64,000 nucleotides of DNA from JANNAT01 sp031384605 (GCA_031384605.1 JANNAT010000020.1:1-64000), one strand, 5' to 3'. Counted from the stretch's first letter, positions 25,479-35,102 are shown. The notes: generated by a model not told the origin, from the letters alone. Program-made: numbers and translations.

Positions 25479-27131
25479 ATGCCAGCCGACATTACACGTG
25501 AACAGATGGATTATGATGTGGTGATCGTGGGCGCGGGGCCTGCGGGATTGTCTGCGGCCATCCGGCTAAAGCAGTTGGATGCCAATCTGTCGGTCGTGGT
25601 GCTGGAAAAAGGGTCCGAAGTTGGCGCGCATATCTTGTCGGGTGCGGTGCTTGATCCGGTGGGTCTGAACGCATTGATCCCCGATTGGAAGGCCAGGGGG
25701 GCGCCAATTGCAACCGAAGTGGTTGAGGATAATTTTTACATTCTGGGGCCCGCCGGGCAAATTCGCATCCCAAACTGGCCAATGCCGCCGCTGATGAGCA
25801 ACCATGGCAATTACATCGTGTCGATGGCCAATGTCTGCCGTTGGATGGCCACTCAGGCCGAGGAATTGGGGGTGGAAATATTCCCCGGCATGGCCTGTTC
25901 AGAACTGATCTACGGCGACGCAGGTGAAGTGCGCGGCGTGGTGGCCGGCGAATTTGGCCGCGACCATGATGGCAACCCCGGCCCGAATTATGAACCCGGC
26001 ATGGTTTTGGCGGGCAAATATGTGTTCCTTTCCGAAGGCGTGCGCGGATCTTTGTCAAAAGAGGTTATCGCCAAATACAATCTTGATGTCGGCCATTCCC
26101 CGCAGAAATACGGGCTGGGGATGAAAGAAATTTGGGCTGTTGATCCGGCCAAGCACAAACTGGGCACCGTCACCCACACCATGGGTTGGCCGTTGGGCAG
26201 CAACGCAGGTGGCGGGTCATTCATCTATCATCTTGAAAACAATCAGGTCTATGTTGGATTCGTGGTGCATCTGAACTATGAAAACCCGCATTTGTATCCC
26301 TACATGGAATTCCAACGCTTCAAACATCATCCAATGGTGGCTGATCTGCTGAAGGGCGGCAAACGAGTGGCATACGGCGCGCGCGCGATTTCCGAAGGTG
26401 GCTGGCAGTCGATCCCCAAGATGGTCGCGCCGGGTGTGGCACTGCTGGGCTGCTCGGCCGGGTTGGTCAACGTGCCGCGCATCAAAGGCAACCATAATGC
26501 GATGCTGTCGGGCATTGCTGCGGCCAATGCAGCGCACGCAGCCATCGCAGCAGGCCGCGCCGGTGATGAATTGACGGCCTATGAGGCAGATGTGCGCAGC
26601 GGCCCGATTGCGCAAGACTTGAAAAAGGTGCGCAATGTCAAACCGCTTTGGTCGAAATACGGGCTGGTCGCGTCGCTTTTGGCCGGCGGCGCAGATATGT
26701 GGGCCAATACCTTTGGCCTGACCATTCTGGGCACGCTGAAACACACCAAAACCGATGCCGCCGCCACCGGTTTGGCCAAAGATTACAAGCCGATCGACTA
26801 TCCCAAACCCGATGGCGTGTTATCGTTTGACCGCCTGACCAACGTGGCGTTCTCGGCGACCAACCATGATGAAAACCAACCCGCGCACCTGAAATTGCGC
26901 GATGCGTCTGTGCCCATTCTGATCAATTTGCCGCAATATGACGAACCCGCGCAGCGCTATTGCCCGGCGGGCGTTTATGAGGTGGTCGCCGAGGCCGGTC
27001 GCGATCCGCGCTTTGTGATCAACTTTCAAAACTGCGTTCATTGCAAAACCTGCGATATCAAAGACCCGTCGCAAAACATCATCTGGACCACACCGATGGG
27101 CGGCGGCGGGCCGAACTACCCGAACATGTGA
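25479..27131 (+). CDS. Electron transfer flavoprotein-ubiquinone oxidoreductase
   Basis: 550 residues. N-terminal FAD site VVIVGAGPAGLSAAIRL, a monotopic-membrane/quinone region (SEGVRGSLSKEV), and a C-terminal 4Fe-4S site: the Cys of RYCPAGVYE and the NCVHCKTCDIKDP cluster. It moves electrons from reduced ETF, loaded by acyl-CoA dehydrogenases such as the one at 17.1 kb, into ubiquinone. ATG 25479 has GGAGA 8 bases upstream; ATG 25467 is the alternative. Followed by a compact hairpin. Confidence 0.96.
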   Translation: MPADITREQMDYDVVIVGAGPAGLSAAIRLKQLDANLSVVVLEKGSEVGAHILSGAVLDPVGLNALIPDWKARGAPIATEVVEDNFYILGPAGQIRIPNWPMPPLMSNHGNYIVSMANVCRWMATQAEELGVEIFPGMACSELIYGDAGEVRGVVAGEFGRDHDGNPGPNYEPGMVLAGKYVFLSEGVRGSLSKEVIAKYNLDVGHSPQKYGLGMKEIWAVDPAKHKLGTVTHTMGWPLGSNAGGGSFIYHLENNQVYVGFVVHLNYENPHLYPYMEFQRFKHHPMVADLLKGGKRVAYGARAISEGGWQSIPKMVAPGVALLGCSAGLVNVPRIKGNHNAMLSGIAAANAAHAAIAAGRAGDELTAYEADVRSGPIAQDLKKVRNVKPLWSKYGLVASLLAGGADMWANTFGLTILGTLKHTKTDAAATGLAKDYKPIDYPKPDGVLSFDRLTNVAFSATNHDENQPAHLKLRDASVPILINLPQYDEPAQRYCPAGVYEVVAEAGRDPRFVINFQNCVHCKTCDIKDPSQNIIWTTPMGGGGPNYPNM

Positions 27132-27139
27132 TCCGGGAT

Positions 27140-27154
27140 CCCGGCAAAGCCGGG
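27140..27154 (+). terminator. Hairpin after ETF-QO gene
   Basis: CCCGGC (27140-27145) and GCCGGG (27149-27154) form a perfect 6-bp stem with an AAA loop, 8 bases after the stop codon. Only a weak A/T stretch follows, so termination is plausible but not certain. Confidence 0.45.
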
Positions 27155-27231
27155 TCAAATAAGGATAGCCTGCATTGCTTATCAGGGCCGCCCGCCCTAT
27201 CTTTATTCCATTGAATATAGGAGCCGTCCGG

Positions 27232-28959
27232 ATGCCATCCCGATATTTTCAGCGCAAATTGGCCATTCTAGCGACCGGTTTGGCCTTCTCAGCGGCATTT
27301 GCGCCCCAAATCGGCCAAGCCCAAGACGGCGATGCGGGGGCATACCTTGCGGCATCTGTTGCGGCAACGCAGTCTGACTACCGTGCTGCCTCTGCATGGT
27401 ATGCCCGCGCTGTGCTGGCCGATCCCACCAATCCGACGTTGTTAGACGGCGCTGTAATTTCCTACCTTGGCATCGGCGAAATGGGGCTTGCCGCCGAAAT
27501 GGCGCGGCGGTTGATTGACACCGGCACCAAAAGCCAGACCGCCTATCTTGCGCTGATCGCCAAAAACGCCAAGGCAAATGATTATGCGGCCATCCTGAAA
27601 GACGCAAGTGCGGGCAATTCTGCAGGTGCCTTGGTGGATGATCTGGTGGTGGCCTGGGCCAAGCTTGGCTTGGGTCAAATGTCGCAAGCCACTGAAACAT
27701 TTGACAAGATTGCAAACACTAAGGGCCTTGAGGCGTTTGGCCTTTATCACAAAGCGCTGGCTTTGGCGCAGGCAGGCGATTTTGAAGGTGCCGATGAGAT
27801 TCTGTCGGGCCGGGCTGCGGGGCCCTTGGTGGTGATGCGGCGCGGCGCGATTGCGCATATCGAAATCCTAAGCCAGCTGGAACGCAACGCCGATGCCATC
27901 GCGGTGATTGACCGCAGCTTTGCCCCCGGCATTGATTTGCAGGTTGATGATCTGCGCCGCCGGCTGGTTGCGGGTGAACCTTTGCCCTTTGACATCGTGC
28001 GCAACGCCACCGACGGGCTGGCCGAGGTATTTTTCACCACTGCATCCGCCCTGAACGGCGAGGCGGATGATGGATACACGATGATCTATGCCCGCATCGC
28101 CGCCCAACTGCGCCCCGATCATACCGAAGCCATCTTGATGACCGCCGGTTTATTGGAAAAGCAAGGGCAGCACGATCTGGCCACCGACGTTTATGCGATG
28201 ATCCCGCCCAACGACCCAGCTTTTCACGTTGCCGAAATCGGGCGGGCGGATGCCACCTTTGCGGCGGGGCGCAAAGAGGCGTCTTTGGAAATTCTTCAGG
28301 CCCTTGCGCGCACCCATGGCCAATTGCTGATGGTGCAACTGTCGCTTGGCGATGGATTGCGCCGTCAGGAACGCTTTGCCGAGGCCCTGAAACCCTATGA
28401 CGCGGCGATTGCGATGGTGCCTACCCCCGGCCCCGAACATTGGTCGATCTTCTACAGCCGGGGCATTTGCCATGAACGCGGCGGATCCTTTGATCTGGCC
28501 GAGGCTGACATGCGCCGCGCGTTGGAACTGCAACCCGATGAGCCGCAGGTGCTGAATTATCTGGGCTACAGCCTTGTAGACCGGGGCGAAAAGCTGGACG
28601 AGGCGCTGGCGATGATTGAACGCGCCGTCACCATTCGCCCGGATTCCGGCTATATCATCGACAGTCTGGCATGGGCCTACTACCGCCTTGGCCGCTATGA
28701 CGAAGCGCTGGCCCCGATGGAGCAAGCATCCTTGCTGGAACCAGTCGATCCGGTGGTGACGGACCATCTGGGCGATGTGTATTGGGCCGTAGGCCGCACC
28801 CGCGAAGCAGAGTTTCAATGGCACCGCGCGCTGTCGTTTGACCCCGTCGAAAAAGATGCCGCCCGCATTCGCCTGAAGCTGGAGGTCGGGCTTGACGCGG
28901 TTCTGGCGCAAGAAAGCACCGCACCGCCAAAGCCCGTCGATGCCGCCCAAGCTGATTAA
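27232..28959 (+). CDS. Secreted tetratricopeptide-repeat protein
   Basis: 575 residues. A signal peptide (basic start, hydrophobic ILATGLAFSAAFA, cut near GQAQ) is followed by TPR helices throughout, clearest in the second half: FAEALKPYDAAI, FDLAEADMRRALEL, DEALAMIERAVTI and YDEALAPMEQAS. TPR arrays mediate protein-protein contacts; a periplasmic scaffold or outer-membrane-assembly role is possible but not shown. GGAG lies 8 bases before the ATG at 27232. Its 3-prime end overlaps ispE by 20 bases. Confidence 0.85.
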   Translation: MPSRYFQRKLAILATGLAFSAAFAPQIGQAQDGDAGAYLAASVAATQSDYRAASAWYARAVLADPTNPTLLDGAVISYLGIGEMGLAAEMARRLIDTGTKSQTAYLALIAKNAKANDYAAILKDASAGNSAGALVDDLVVAWAKLGLGQMSQATETFDKIANTKGLEAFGLYHKALALAQAGDFEGADEILSGRAAGPLVVMRRGAIAHIEILSQLERNADAIAVIDRSFAPGIDLQVDDLRRRLVAGEPLPFDIVRNATDGLAEVFFTTASALNGEADDGYTMIYARIAAQLRPDHTEAILMTAGLLEKQGQHDLATDVYAMIPPNDPAFHVAEIGRADATFAAGRKEASLEILQALARTHGQLLMVQLSLGDGLRRQERFAEALKPYDAAIAMVPTPGPEHWSIFYSRGICHERGGSFDLAEADMRRALELQPDEPQVLNYLGYSLVDRGEKLDEALAMIERAVTIRPDSGYIIDSLAWAYYRLGRYDEALAPMEQASLLEPVDPVVTDHLGDVYWAVGRTREAEFQWHRALSFDPVEKDAARIRLKLEVGLDAVLAQESTAPPKPVDAAQAD

Positions 28960-29779
28960 GGAATTTGCCCCGGCCAAAGTGAACCTGACGCTGCATGTCA
29001 CCGGGCAGCGAGCCGATGGCTATCATCTGATTGACAGTCTGGTGGTGTTTGCAGGCATTGGCGATGTTGTGCATTGCCAAGACGCACCTGCCCTTGATCT
29101 GTCCATTGCCGGCCCCCAAGCGGCGTCTTTACCCCTGGATGACGACAACCTTGTGTTGCGCGCAGCACGGCTGATGTGGCCCGGGTGCGGCGCGTCGATC
29201 ATGTTGGAAAAGCATCTGCCAATTGCATCGGGAATAGGCGGCGGGTCTGCCGATGCGGCTGCAACCTTGCGGGCCTTGTCGCGGTTGTGGGATATGGCTT
29301 TGCCCGCATCCATTCTGTCACTGGGGGCCGATGTGCCTGCCTGTCTGACATCCACACCAAAACGCATGCAAGGTGTGGGTGAGATTTTATCGCCCGTGCC
29401 AGATTTGCCCGCATGCCATTTGGTTTTGATCAACCCCGGTCATCCGGTTTCAACACCTGATGTGTTCAAGACGTTGATACAGAAAGATAATCCCGCCATG
29501 ACCGAAATGCCAATTTTCGCAACGGTCGCCGATCTTGCCTTTTGGCTGGCCGGGCAGCGCAATGATCTGCAATTGCCCGCAATGGCACTGGTGCCCGCGA
29601 TTGGCACTGTTTTGCAAGTGTTGACGGCCCAGAAAATGTGCCTGCTGGCCCGCATGTCCGGGTCTGGGGCCACGTGTTTCGGGCTGTTTGCCACCCGATC
29701 CGACGCCGCCTCTGCCGCACAATCGTTGGCTGCAGATCACCCTGACTGGTGGGTGCGTGCGGCCCCGGTGCTTAGCTGA
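28940..29779 (+). CDS. ispE: 4-diphosphocytidyl-2-C-methyl-D-erythritol kinase
   Basis: 279 residues. GHMP-kinase signatures are present: FAPAKVNLTLHVTGQRADGYH at the N-terminus, the ATP loop LPIASGIGGGSADAA, and a C-terminal MSGSGATCFG. The enzyme phosphorylates CDP-methylerythritol in the non-mevalonate isoprenoid pathway, whose products feed the polyprenyl synthase encoded convergently next door. The start lies within the TPR gene, so translation is coupled. Its last 8 bases overlap the end of that convergent gene. Confidence 0.95.
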   Translation: MPPKLIKEFAPAKVNLTLHVTGQRADGYHLIDSLVVFAGIGDVVHCQDAPALDLSIAGPQAASLPLDDDNLVLRAARLMWPGCGASIMLEKHLPIASGIGGGSADAAATLRALSRLWDMALPASILSLGADVPACLTSTPKRMQGVGEILSPVPDLPACHLVLINPGHPVSTPDVFKTLIQKDNPAMTEMPIFATVADLAFWLAGQRNDLQLPAMALVPAIGTVLQVLTAQKMCLLARMSGSGATCFGLFATRSDAASAAQSLAADHPDWWVRAAPVLS

Positions 29780-30785
29780 TCCGCGCCACGACATAAGTCG
29801 CCAGATCGTCCAGCATGTCGCGCACCGGATGATCGGGTAGCGCCGCCAGCGCCGCGCGCGCACGTTCCGCCCAAGCCAGCGCATCATTTCGCGCCGCCTG
29901 CATCGTGCCATGCCGCGCCATGATCGCCATCGCCTGTTCCAGATCACCATCGGATTGCTGACCTTTTTCGATCACCCGCACCCAGAACGCGCGCTCATCC
30001 GCATCGGCCAATGCCACCGCCTTTATCACCGGCAGGGTCAATTTGCGTTCGCGGAAATCATCGCCGGTATTTTTGCCTATCGCGGTGGCCGAGCCGCCAT
30101 AATCCAACAGATCATCGACAATCTGAAACGCCACGCCCAGCGCGTCGCCATAAGTGAACAACGCGCGCACCTGATCTTCGGGCGCACCCGCAATCACCCC
30201 GCCCACTTCGGTAGCCGCCGAAAACAGGGCGGCGGTTTTGCCGCGTATAACTTGCAGATAAATGCGTTCGGTGGTTGCCAAATCCTGTGCTGCGGTCAGC
30301 TGCAAAACTTCGCCCTCGGCAATGGTGGCCGACGCATTGGCCAGAATATCCAACACCCGCAACGATCCGGTTTCCACCATCAACTGGAATGACCGGGAAA
30401 ACAGATAATCCCACACCAGCACCGACGATTTATTATCCCACAGCAAGTTCGCCGTCGGCCGCCCGCGCCTGCGCGCAGATTCGTCCACCACATCATCATG
30501 CAGCAGCGTTGCAGTGTGAATAAATTCAACCGTCGCGGCCAGATGGATGTGAAACGGCCCGTCATAGCCACACATTCGCGCGGCAGCCAGCGTTAGCATC
30601 GGGCGCAGGCGTTTGCCGCCCGCCTCAACCAGATGGGCCGTCACTTGCGGGATGCGCGGCGCGTGTTCTGACGCCATCCGCGCGCGGATCAACACATTCA
30701 CCGCCGCCAAATCCGTTGCCAGATAGTCGGCCAACAGATCATGCGGTCTTTGTGCGGCGCTTTTCAAATCCATCCCCAACCCCAT
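29772..30785 (-). CDS. Long-chain polyprenyl diphosphate synthase (octa/decaprenyl type)
   Basis: 337 residues. First aspartate-rich motif LLHDDVVDES, second FQIVDDLLDYGG, and the GGKRLRPML diphosphate-binding stretch. The residue five positions before the first Asp motif is small (Ala in HTATLLHDD), which in this family allows long chains, so it should make the ubiquinone side chain (UQ-10 in this bacterial group) rather than farnesyl diphosphate. Start at ATG 30785 or the ATG four codons later. Confidence 0.92.
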   Translation of the reverse strand: MGLGMDLKSAAQRPHDLLADYLATDLAAVNVLIRARMASEHAPRIPQVTAHLVEAGGKRLRPMLTLAAARMCGYDGPFHIHLAATVEFIHTATLLHDDVVDESARRRGRPTANLLWDNKSSVLVWDYLFSRSFQLMVETGSLRVLDILANASATIAEGEVLQLTAAQDLATTERIYLQVIRGKTAALFSAATEVGGVIAGAPEDQVRALFTYGDALGVAFQIVDDLLDYGGSATAIGKNTGDDFRERKLTLPVIKAVALADADERAFWVRVIEKGQQSDGDLEQAMAIMARHGTMQAARNDALAWAERARAALAALPDHPVRDMLDDLATYVVARIS

Positions 30786-30827
30786 CCGGTCTTGAAACCG
30801 GTGCAGTGCCCCGGTTAAACCATTGCG

Positions 30828-31043
30828 ATGAAGCTTTTACTGCGCACCAACGACCCGACTGTCATCGCGTTTACGCAAATGCTTCTTGCTGGCGAGGGTA
30901 TAGACAGCTTTGTGATGGACGTCCACATGAGCGCGCTGGAAGGCGGGCTTGGCATATTGCCGCGGCGTTTGATGGTGGCTGACCGCGATCACTTTCTGGC
31001 CCGGGCGGTGATCGCGGATAATGATATCGCGGATGGGCTGTGA
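30828..31043 (+). CDS. DUF2007 small protein
   Basis: 71 residues: MKLLLRTNDPTVIAFTQMLL then GIDSFVMDVHMSALEGGLGILPRRLMV and DRDHFLARAVI. This is the DUF2007 pattern, a compact alpha/beta domain described only as a putative signal-transducing protein. The stop at 31043 abuts the ATG of the methyltransferase at 31044, so they are co-translated. Divergent from the polyprenyl synthase gene with about 42 bp between starts. Confidence 0.85.
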   Translation: MKLLLRTNDPTVIAFTQMLLAGEGIDSFVMDVHMSALEGGLGILPRRLMVADRDHFLARAVIADNDIADGL

Positions 31044-31799
31044 ATGGATGATCTGACCCATGATGCGTTTCTGGGCGGCCGCCTGCATCTGTGGCAGCCG
31101 CGAAAAGGGTATCGCGCCGCAACCGATCCGGTTTTGTTGGCGGCTGCCTGCCCTGCGCTGTCGGGGCAATCGGTGTTGGATCTGGGCTGTGGCGTGGGCG
31201 CGGCCAGCCTGTGTTTGGCGGCCCGCGTGCCAGATTTGCGGCTGTTTGGGCTGGAATTACAACCAGATATCGCGGCCCTTGCCCGTCGCAACGCTGCCGA
31301 GAACGGCTTTGCGATGCAGATAGAATGCGGCGATCTGGGCCAAATGCCAAAGCCACTGCGAACGGGGTTTGATCACGTCATCGCCAACCCGCCCTATTAT
31401 GCCCAAACCGGCACCCCGTCGCCTGATGCGTCGCGCGATACTGCCTTGCGCGCCGAAACCCCGCTTGGCGATTGGGTGCAAGCGGCGGGCAAGCGCCTTA
31501 GCCCCGGCGGTTGGTTGACCTTGATCTGCGGAGTGGATGGGTTGCCGCAGGTTTTAACGGCGATGGGCACGACCCTGGGGTCGGCCACGGTGTTGCCGCT
31601 TGCGCCACGTCAAGGCCGTCCGGCACTGCGGATTATCTTGCGCGCGCGCAAATCCGGGCAGGCGGCCTTTCGGCTTTTGGCCCCTTTTGTGCTGCACGAA
31701 GGCATCGCCCATGAAAGCGACCGCGAAAGTTATACGCCGCGCGCGGGTGACGTTTTGCGCCGGGGCGGCGATCTGTCGGAAGAATTCCGCCGCATTTGA
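31044..31799 (+). CDS. TrmN6-like tRNA1(Val) adenine-N6 methyltransferase
   Basis: 251 residues. S-adenosylmethionine site VLDLGCGVGAASLCLA (about 44-58), a Glu after beta-2 (GLELQP), and the N6-adenine-methylase catalytic motif NPPYY (about 117). The N-terminal LGGRLHLWQPRKGYRAATDPVLLAA stretch is typical of YfiC/TrmN6, which methylates A37 of tRNA-Val. Directly follows DUF2007 with no gap. Confidence 0.87.
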   Translation: MDDLTHDAFLGGRLHLWQPRKGYRAATDPVLLAAACPALSGQSVLDLGCGVGAASLCLAARVPDLRLFGLELQPDIAALARRNAAENGFAMQIECGDLGQMPKPLRTGFDHVIANPPYYAQTGTPSPDASRDTALRAETPLGDWVQAAGKRLSPGGWLTLICGVDGLPQVLTAMGTTLGSATVLPLAPRQGRPALRIILRARKSGQAAFRLLAPFVLHEGIAHESDRESYTPRAGDVLRRGGDLSEEFRRI

Positions 31800-31893
31800 C
31801 GCATTACGTGACGATTTCATGTGAAGAATTCGTGACACGACTCTCGTTGTGTGGTGCAATGAACCTATCGGACCCATCCCAAGGAGGACTTGA

Positions 31894-32061
31894 ATGACCG
31901 TCGCTTCCCATATCGCCGAACTGAAAAAGAAGCACGAACATCTCTCTGACACTGTGGAAAAGGCGCAACGCAGCCCCGCCATTGATGACCTTCATATTAC
32001 CGATCTGAAACGCCAGAAACTAAAGCTGAAAGAAGAAATCAGCCGTCTGTCGCAGGCCTGA
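31894..32061 (+). CDS. DUF465 (YdcH-like) small protein
   Basis: 55 residues, strongly helical and charged: SHIAELKKKHEHLSD, then IDDLHITDLKRQKLKLKEEISRL. The LKRQKLKLKEEI motif is characteristic of DUF465/YdcH proteins, of unknown function. A strong AAGGAGG ribosome site lies 6-7 bases before the ATG at 31894. The last 23 bases overlap the 3-prime end of the convergent transporter gene. Confidence 0.85.
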   Translation: MTVASHIAELKKKHEHLSDTVEKAQRSPAIDDLHITDLKRQKLKLKEEISRLSQA

Positions 32062-32923
32062 CAGCCCCAATGCTGGCGCGGGCGGCCAGAACTGCCCCGC
32101 CAGTAATCAGCGCTGCCGCGATCAGGATGATTGGTGTTGGCTTTGCCAATCCCGCAAGAACCAAGGCAACCGTCGACAACAACGGCGCGGCATAAGAAGC
32201 AACACCCAAAAGTTGGATGTCCCCCTTTTTCATCCCTATATCCCATTGAAAAAATGCAACACCAACCGGGCCGACGCCAAGGGCCACCACCGAAGCCCAG
32301 CCGATTGCGGTTTGCGGCCAAACCGTTTGCTCCAGCACCAAATGCGCGAACACCGATAATACCGCGGCAGCAAGACAGAACACCGTAACCGCTTCGGTCG
32401 GAACATCGCCAAGCCTGCGAGACAAAACAGAATAGCTTGCCCACGCCAGCGCAAACGCAAAAGCCACTGCAAACCCCGGCAGGGCCGCACCATCCAACGA
32501 CACCCCGCTGCGCAACACGATTAAGGCAGCGCCGCAAAACGCCACAAACGCCCCCAAAAGATGCAAAGGCCGCAAGCGTTCATTTGGCAAAAATCCCGAC
32601 ATCACCACGATGATCAAGGGCCAAAGATAGGCAATCAACCCGGTTTCCGCTTTGGGGGCCAGCCTGAAAGCGGTGAAATACAGAAAATGAGCGCCAAACA
32701 AACCAACCGTGCCAAAGGCGTAAACCTTCCATGACACCGCTTTCAAAACATGTGCCCGCTTGGCCACAACTGTCCAGATCAACCCAATGCCACCGCCAAT
32801 GGCAAAGCACATCGCATTCAACAACAACGGCGGCACCGGAGCCGAGCCGATGGTAAACAGCGCAAGCAGCGCCCATTGCAGCACAGCGGCAAATCCGATC
32901 AATGTCGCTTTGCCGCGCGTCAT
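32039..32923 (-). CDS. EamA/DMT-family transporter
   Basis: 294 residues with ten membrane helices in two EamA repeats (first around AETGLIAYLWPLIIVVMSG, second around GDIQLLGVASYAAPLLST). Members export amino acids, nucleobases or other small metabolites; substrate is unknown here. ATG 32923 overlaps the ATP-grasp stop by 4 bases (ATGA), so the two proteins are probably made together. The open frame extends upstream to 32992 but without homology. Confidence 0.86.
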   Translation of the reverse strand: MTRGKATLIGFAAVLQWALLALFTIGSAPVPPLLLNAMCFAIGGGIGLIWTVVAKRAHVLKAVSWKVYAFGTVGLFGAHFLYFTAFRLAPKAETGLIAYLWPLIIVVMSGFLPNERLRPLHLLGAFVAFCGAALIVLRSGVSLDGAALPGFAVAFAFALAWASYSVLSRRLGDVPTEAVTVFCLAAAVLSVFAHLVLEQTVWPQTAIGWASVVALGVGPVGVAFFQWDIGMKKGDIQLLGVASYAAPLLSTVALVLAGLAKPTPIILIAAALITGGAVLAARASIGAVRPATDG

Positions 32924-34131
32924 GGCACCAACATGCCTGGGCCGCGCCGGGTGATGCCGCGCTCTGCCAAAGCAGCGGCGAAAACTTTGCAAAAAGCAGG
33001 GTTCAAAAGCCCTTTGTCAGCGGTTTGATGATACCCGCCATGCAGCGGGTTTGAATTCAACTCCACAATTGTTGGGCCATCTTCGGTCAGCGCGATATCA
33101 ATGCCCAGAACGCCCTGCGTGGGAAACAATGCATGCGCGGCCTGTGACAGCGCCATCACTTTCGGCCAGTCTGGCAGTTGCGCCCCGATAAGGGGGGCAC
33201 CGGTAACCTGCGAATGATCAAGACTTTGGCCACCCAATCGGCGGCCATCCTGCGTGCGCATTATCCGCCCGTTCGTCAAATCAATGGCCGCCGTGCTGGT
33301 AAATGTAACGTCAATCATTGCACCGGGCGCAGGCAACCGCAGTCTTGAGTATAAGGGCGTGTATTTCCCCCCGACCCAGATCGAAAATATGCGCAATGAA
33401 CACATCACTGGCCCGGCCAGCGCCACGACATCGGGATGTTGACGCAGCTTGTCTTGAAACAAATATCCTTGCGGATAGGCATCGGCAATCTCTTGCACCA
33501 GCCGTGCCACTTCAACCACCCGCCCGTCGCCCAAAACAACGCAGTCTAACCCTTCACGCGCCACGATGCTGATGGCACCCCGGCCTTCTGACCCATCAAT
33601 CGGCTTGCCAAAGAACGGCAAACGCGCGCCTTTACGCAGGTATTCAGTCAGGGCTTCGACAGTTGTCAGGTTGGGGTAAGGGCTCAACTTCCCGGTCAAT
33701 TGGAACACTGCACGGATGGCCGGCGTCGGCAAACCCGCCGCTTCTAACGCTTGGGCAGTCGCAACCTTATCGCGCCAAATGGCAACGATTTCCGGCTGCG
33801 ACATCGCGTTGTTCAAAGCTGTCGTGGCTTGATTGCCAACGAATTGGGCACGGTCTGCGTTGGTGAATTTCGCAAGATGCAGACCGAAATGAAAATAATC
33901 CGCCGCCGTCAGTTTTTGGCGGCCGATCTGCCGGCGCAAGATATCGAAACCCAGCCGCAGAACCGATATTTTGCGGGCTTTTGCCGCCCAGCGTATTGCT
34001 TGCCCCAGATCAAAGGCGCGATCGGCCCCAACATTGGCAAGGATCTTTTGGTTAGCCGCCACGGCGGGATTCGGCCCAGGTTTAGGTGTGGCAGCGTCGG
34101 GCACAGGTGCAGCATCAATCACTTTGGTCAT
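32920..34131 (-). CDS. Sugar-transfer-associated-type ATP-grasp protein
   Basis: 403 residues. After a Pro/Ala-rich N-terminal tail and a helical region, the ATP-grasp core shows LPFFGKPIDGSEGRGA (nucleotide-binding Lys and Gly-rich loop), FQDKLRQHP, a metal-binding segment GVLGIDIALTEDGPTIVELNSNP and HGGYH. This matches the family named for its association with sugar-transfer genes, which ligates a carboxylate to an amine or thiol; the partner substrates are unknown. ATG 34131 with AGGA 5-6 bases upstream is preferred over ATGs at 34167 and 34227. It is followed by an overlapping EamA exporter. Confidence 0.8.
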   Translation of the reverse strand: MTKVIDAAPVPDAATPKPGPNPAVAANQKILANVGADRAFDLGQAIRWAAKARKISVLRLGFDILRRQIGRQKLTAADYFHFGLHLAKFTNADRAQFVGNQATTALNNAMSQPEIVAIWRDKVATAQALEAAGLPTPAIRAVFQLTGKLSPYPNLTTVEALTEYLRKGARLPFFGKPIDGSEGRGAISIVAREGLDCVVLGDGRVVEVARLVQEIADAYPQGYLFQDKLRQHPDVVALAGPVMCSLRIFSIWVGGKYTPLYSRLRLPAPGAMIDVTFTSTAAIDLTNGRIMRTQDGRRLGGQSLDHSQVTGAPLIGAQLPDWPKVMALSQAAHALFPTQGVLGIDIALTEDGPTIVELNSNPLHGGYHQTADKGLLNPAFCKVFAAALAERGITRRGPGMLVP

Positions 34132-34284
34132 CTGGATCCTACTTTCCGGCGCGACGATCTTGACCATCGCCACAAGGGAACTGACTTTGATTTTGAAATT
34201 GGTAGTGCCGTGCAATATCCACACCACTTGTCACGATGGCACAAGGGTATTGCCCGCAACGCACCAATCCCAAATGCCGTGTCA

Positions 34285-34313
34285 CCGGTGCGGTCCAAAG
34301 CAGACTGCACCGG
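34285..34313 (-). terminator. Hairpin downstream of phaB
   Basis: The arms 34285-34295 and 34303-34313 pair over 11 bp with a single G-U, with a 7-base loop, 14 bases after the phaB stop on the same strand. There is no T-run beyond it, so it may stabilise the 3-prime end or terminate with help rather than act as a simple intrinsic terminator. Confidence 0.45.
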
Positions 34314-34327
34314 CGATCCGCACCATT

Positions 34328-35053
34328 TCACACCATATACTGACCACCATTTGCGGTTAAGGTCGCGCCAGTGATGAAACCTGCGTCGTCTGCCGCCAAA
34401 AACACCACACAGCGGGCGATTTCGTCGGGCTCACCCAGACGGCCCACCGGGATCAGCGGAATAATCCGTTCGTTCAGCACTTTTTCGTCAATCGCCCGCA
34501 CCATTTCGGTGCCAATATAGCCCGGGCAGATCGCGTTCACCGTGATCCCTGCGCGCGCGCCTTCGGCTGCCAGCGCCTTGGTGAACCCCAGATCGCCGGC
34601 CTTTGCGGCGGAATAATTCGCCTGCCCTGCCTGTCCCTTTTGCCCGTTGATAGAGCTGATATTGATCACCCGGCCAAATTTGCGGTCGCGCATGCCTGTC
34701 CACAGCGGATGGGTCATGTTGAACAGGCCCGACAGATTGGTATCCATCACCTCTTTCCACTGACCGGGGGTCATCTTGTGAAACATCGCATCGCGGGTGA
34801 TGCCGGCGTTGTTCACCAAAACGGCAATCGGCCCCAGATCGGCCTGCACTTGGGCCACACCTGCCACGCAGGCATCATAATCTGCGACCGACCATTTATA
34901 GGTGGGAATGCCGGTGGCGGCAGTGAACGCCGCAGCTGCTTCATCATTGCCCGCATAATTGGCGGCAACCGTGTATCCCGCCGCCTTTAGCGCCACCGAA
35001 ACCGCCGCCCCAATTCCACGTGACCCACCCGTCACAAGTGCAACTTTTGACAT
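34328..35053 (-). CDS. phaB: Acetoacetyl-CoA reductase
   Basis: 241 residues, an SDR enzyme with TGGSRGIG, NNAGITRDA, Ser in NISSINGQKGQAGQ and the catalytic YSAAK; the INGQKGQAGQANYSAAKAG stretch is typical of PhaB. It reduces acetoacetyl-CoA to (R)-3-hydroxybutyryl-CoA with NADPH, the second step of polyhydroxybutyrate synthesis. A strong AGGGAGG ribosome site precedes ATG 35053. It lies 99 bases after phaA on the same strand, with a strong hairpin between them. Confidence 0.95.
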   Translation of the reverse strand: MSKVALVTGGSRGIGAAVSVALKAAGYTVAANYAGNDEAAAAFTAATGIPTYKWSVADYDACVAGVAQVQADLGPIAVLVNNAGITRDAMFHKMTPGQWKEVMDTNLSGLFNMTHPLWTGMRDRKFGRVINISSINGQKGQAGQANYSAAKAGDLGFTKALAAEGARAGITVNAICPGYIGTEMVRAIDEKVLNERIIPLIPVGRLGEPDEIARCVVFLAADDAGFITGATLTANGGQYMV

Positions 35054-35102
35054 GTTATTCCTCCCTAACTGTATTGATTTGAAATCATGTTACCCAGACA
35101 CA

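Noticed and set aside
24755..25492. Longer GreA of 245 residues
   Set aside because: Family proteins begin at the MEKIPM-type start (25225); the extra 89 residues have no similarity I know and no good start context.
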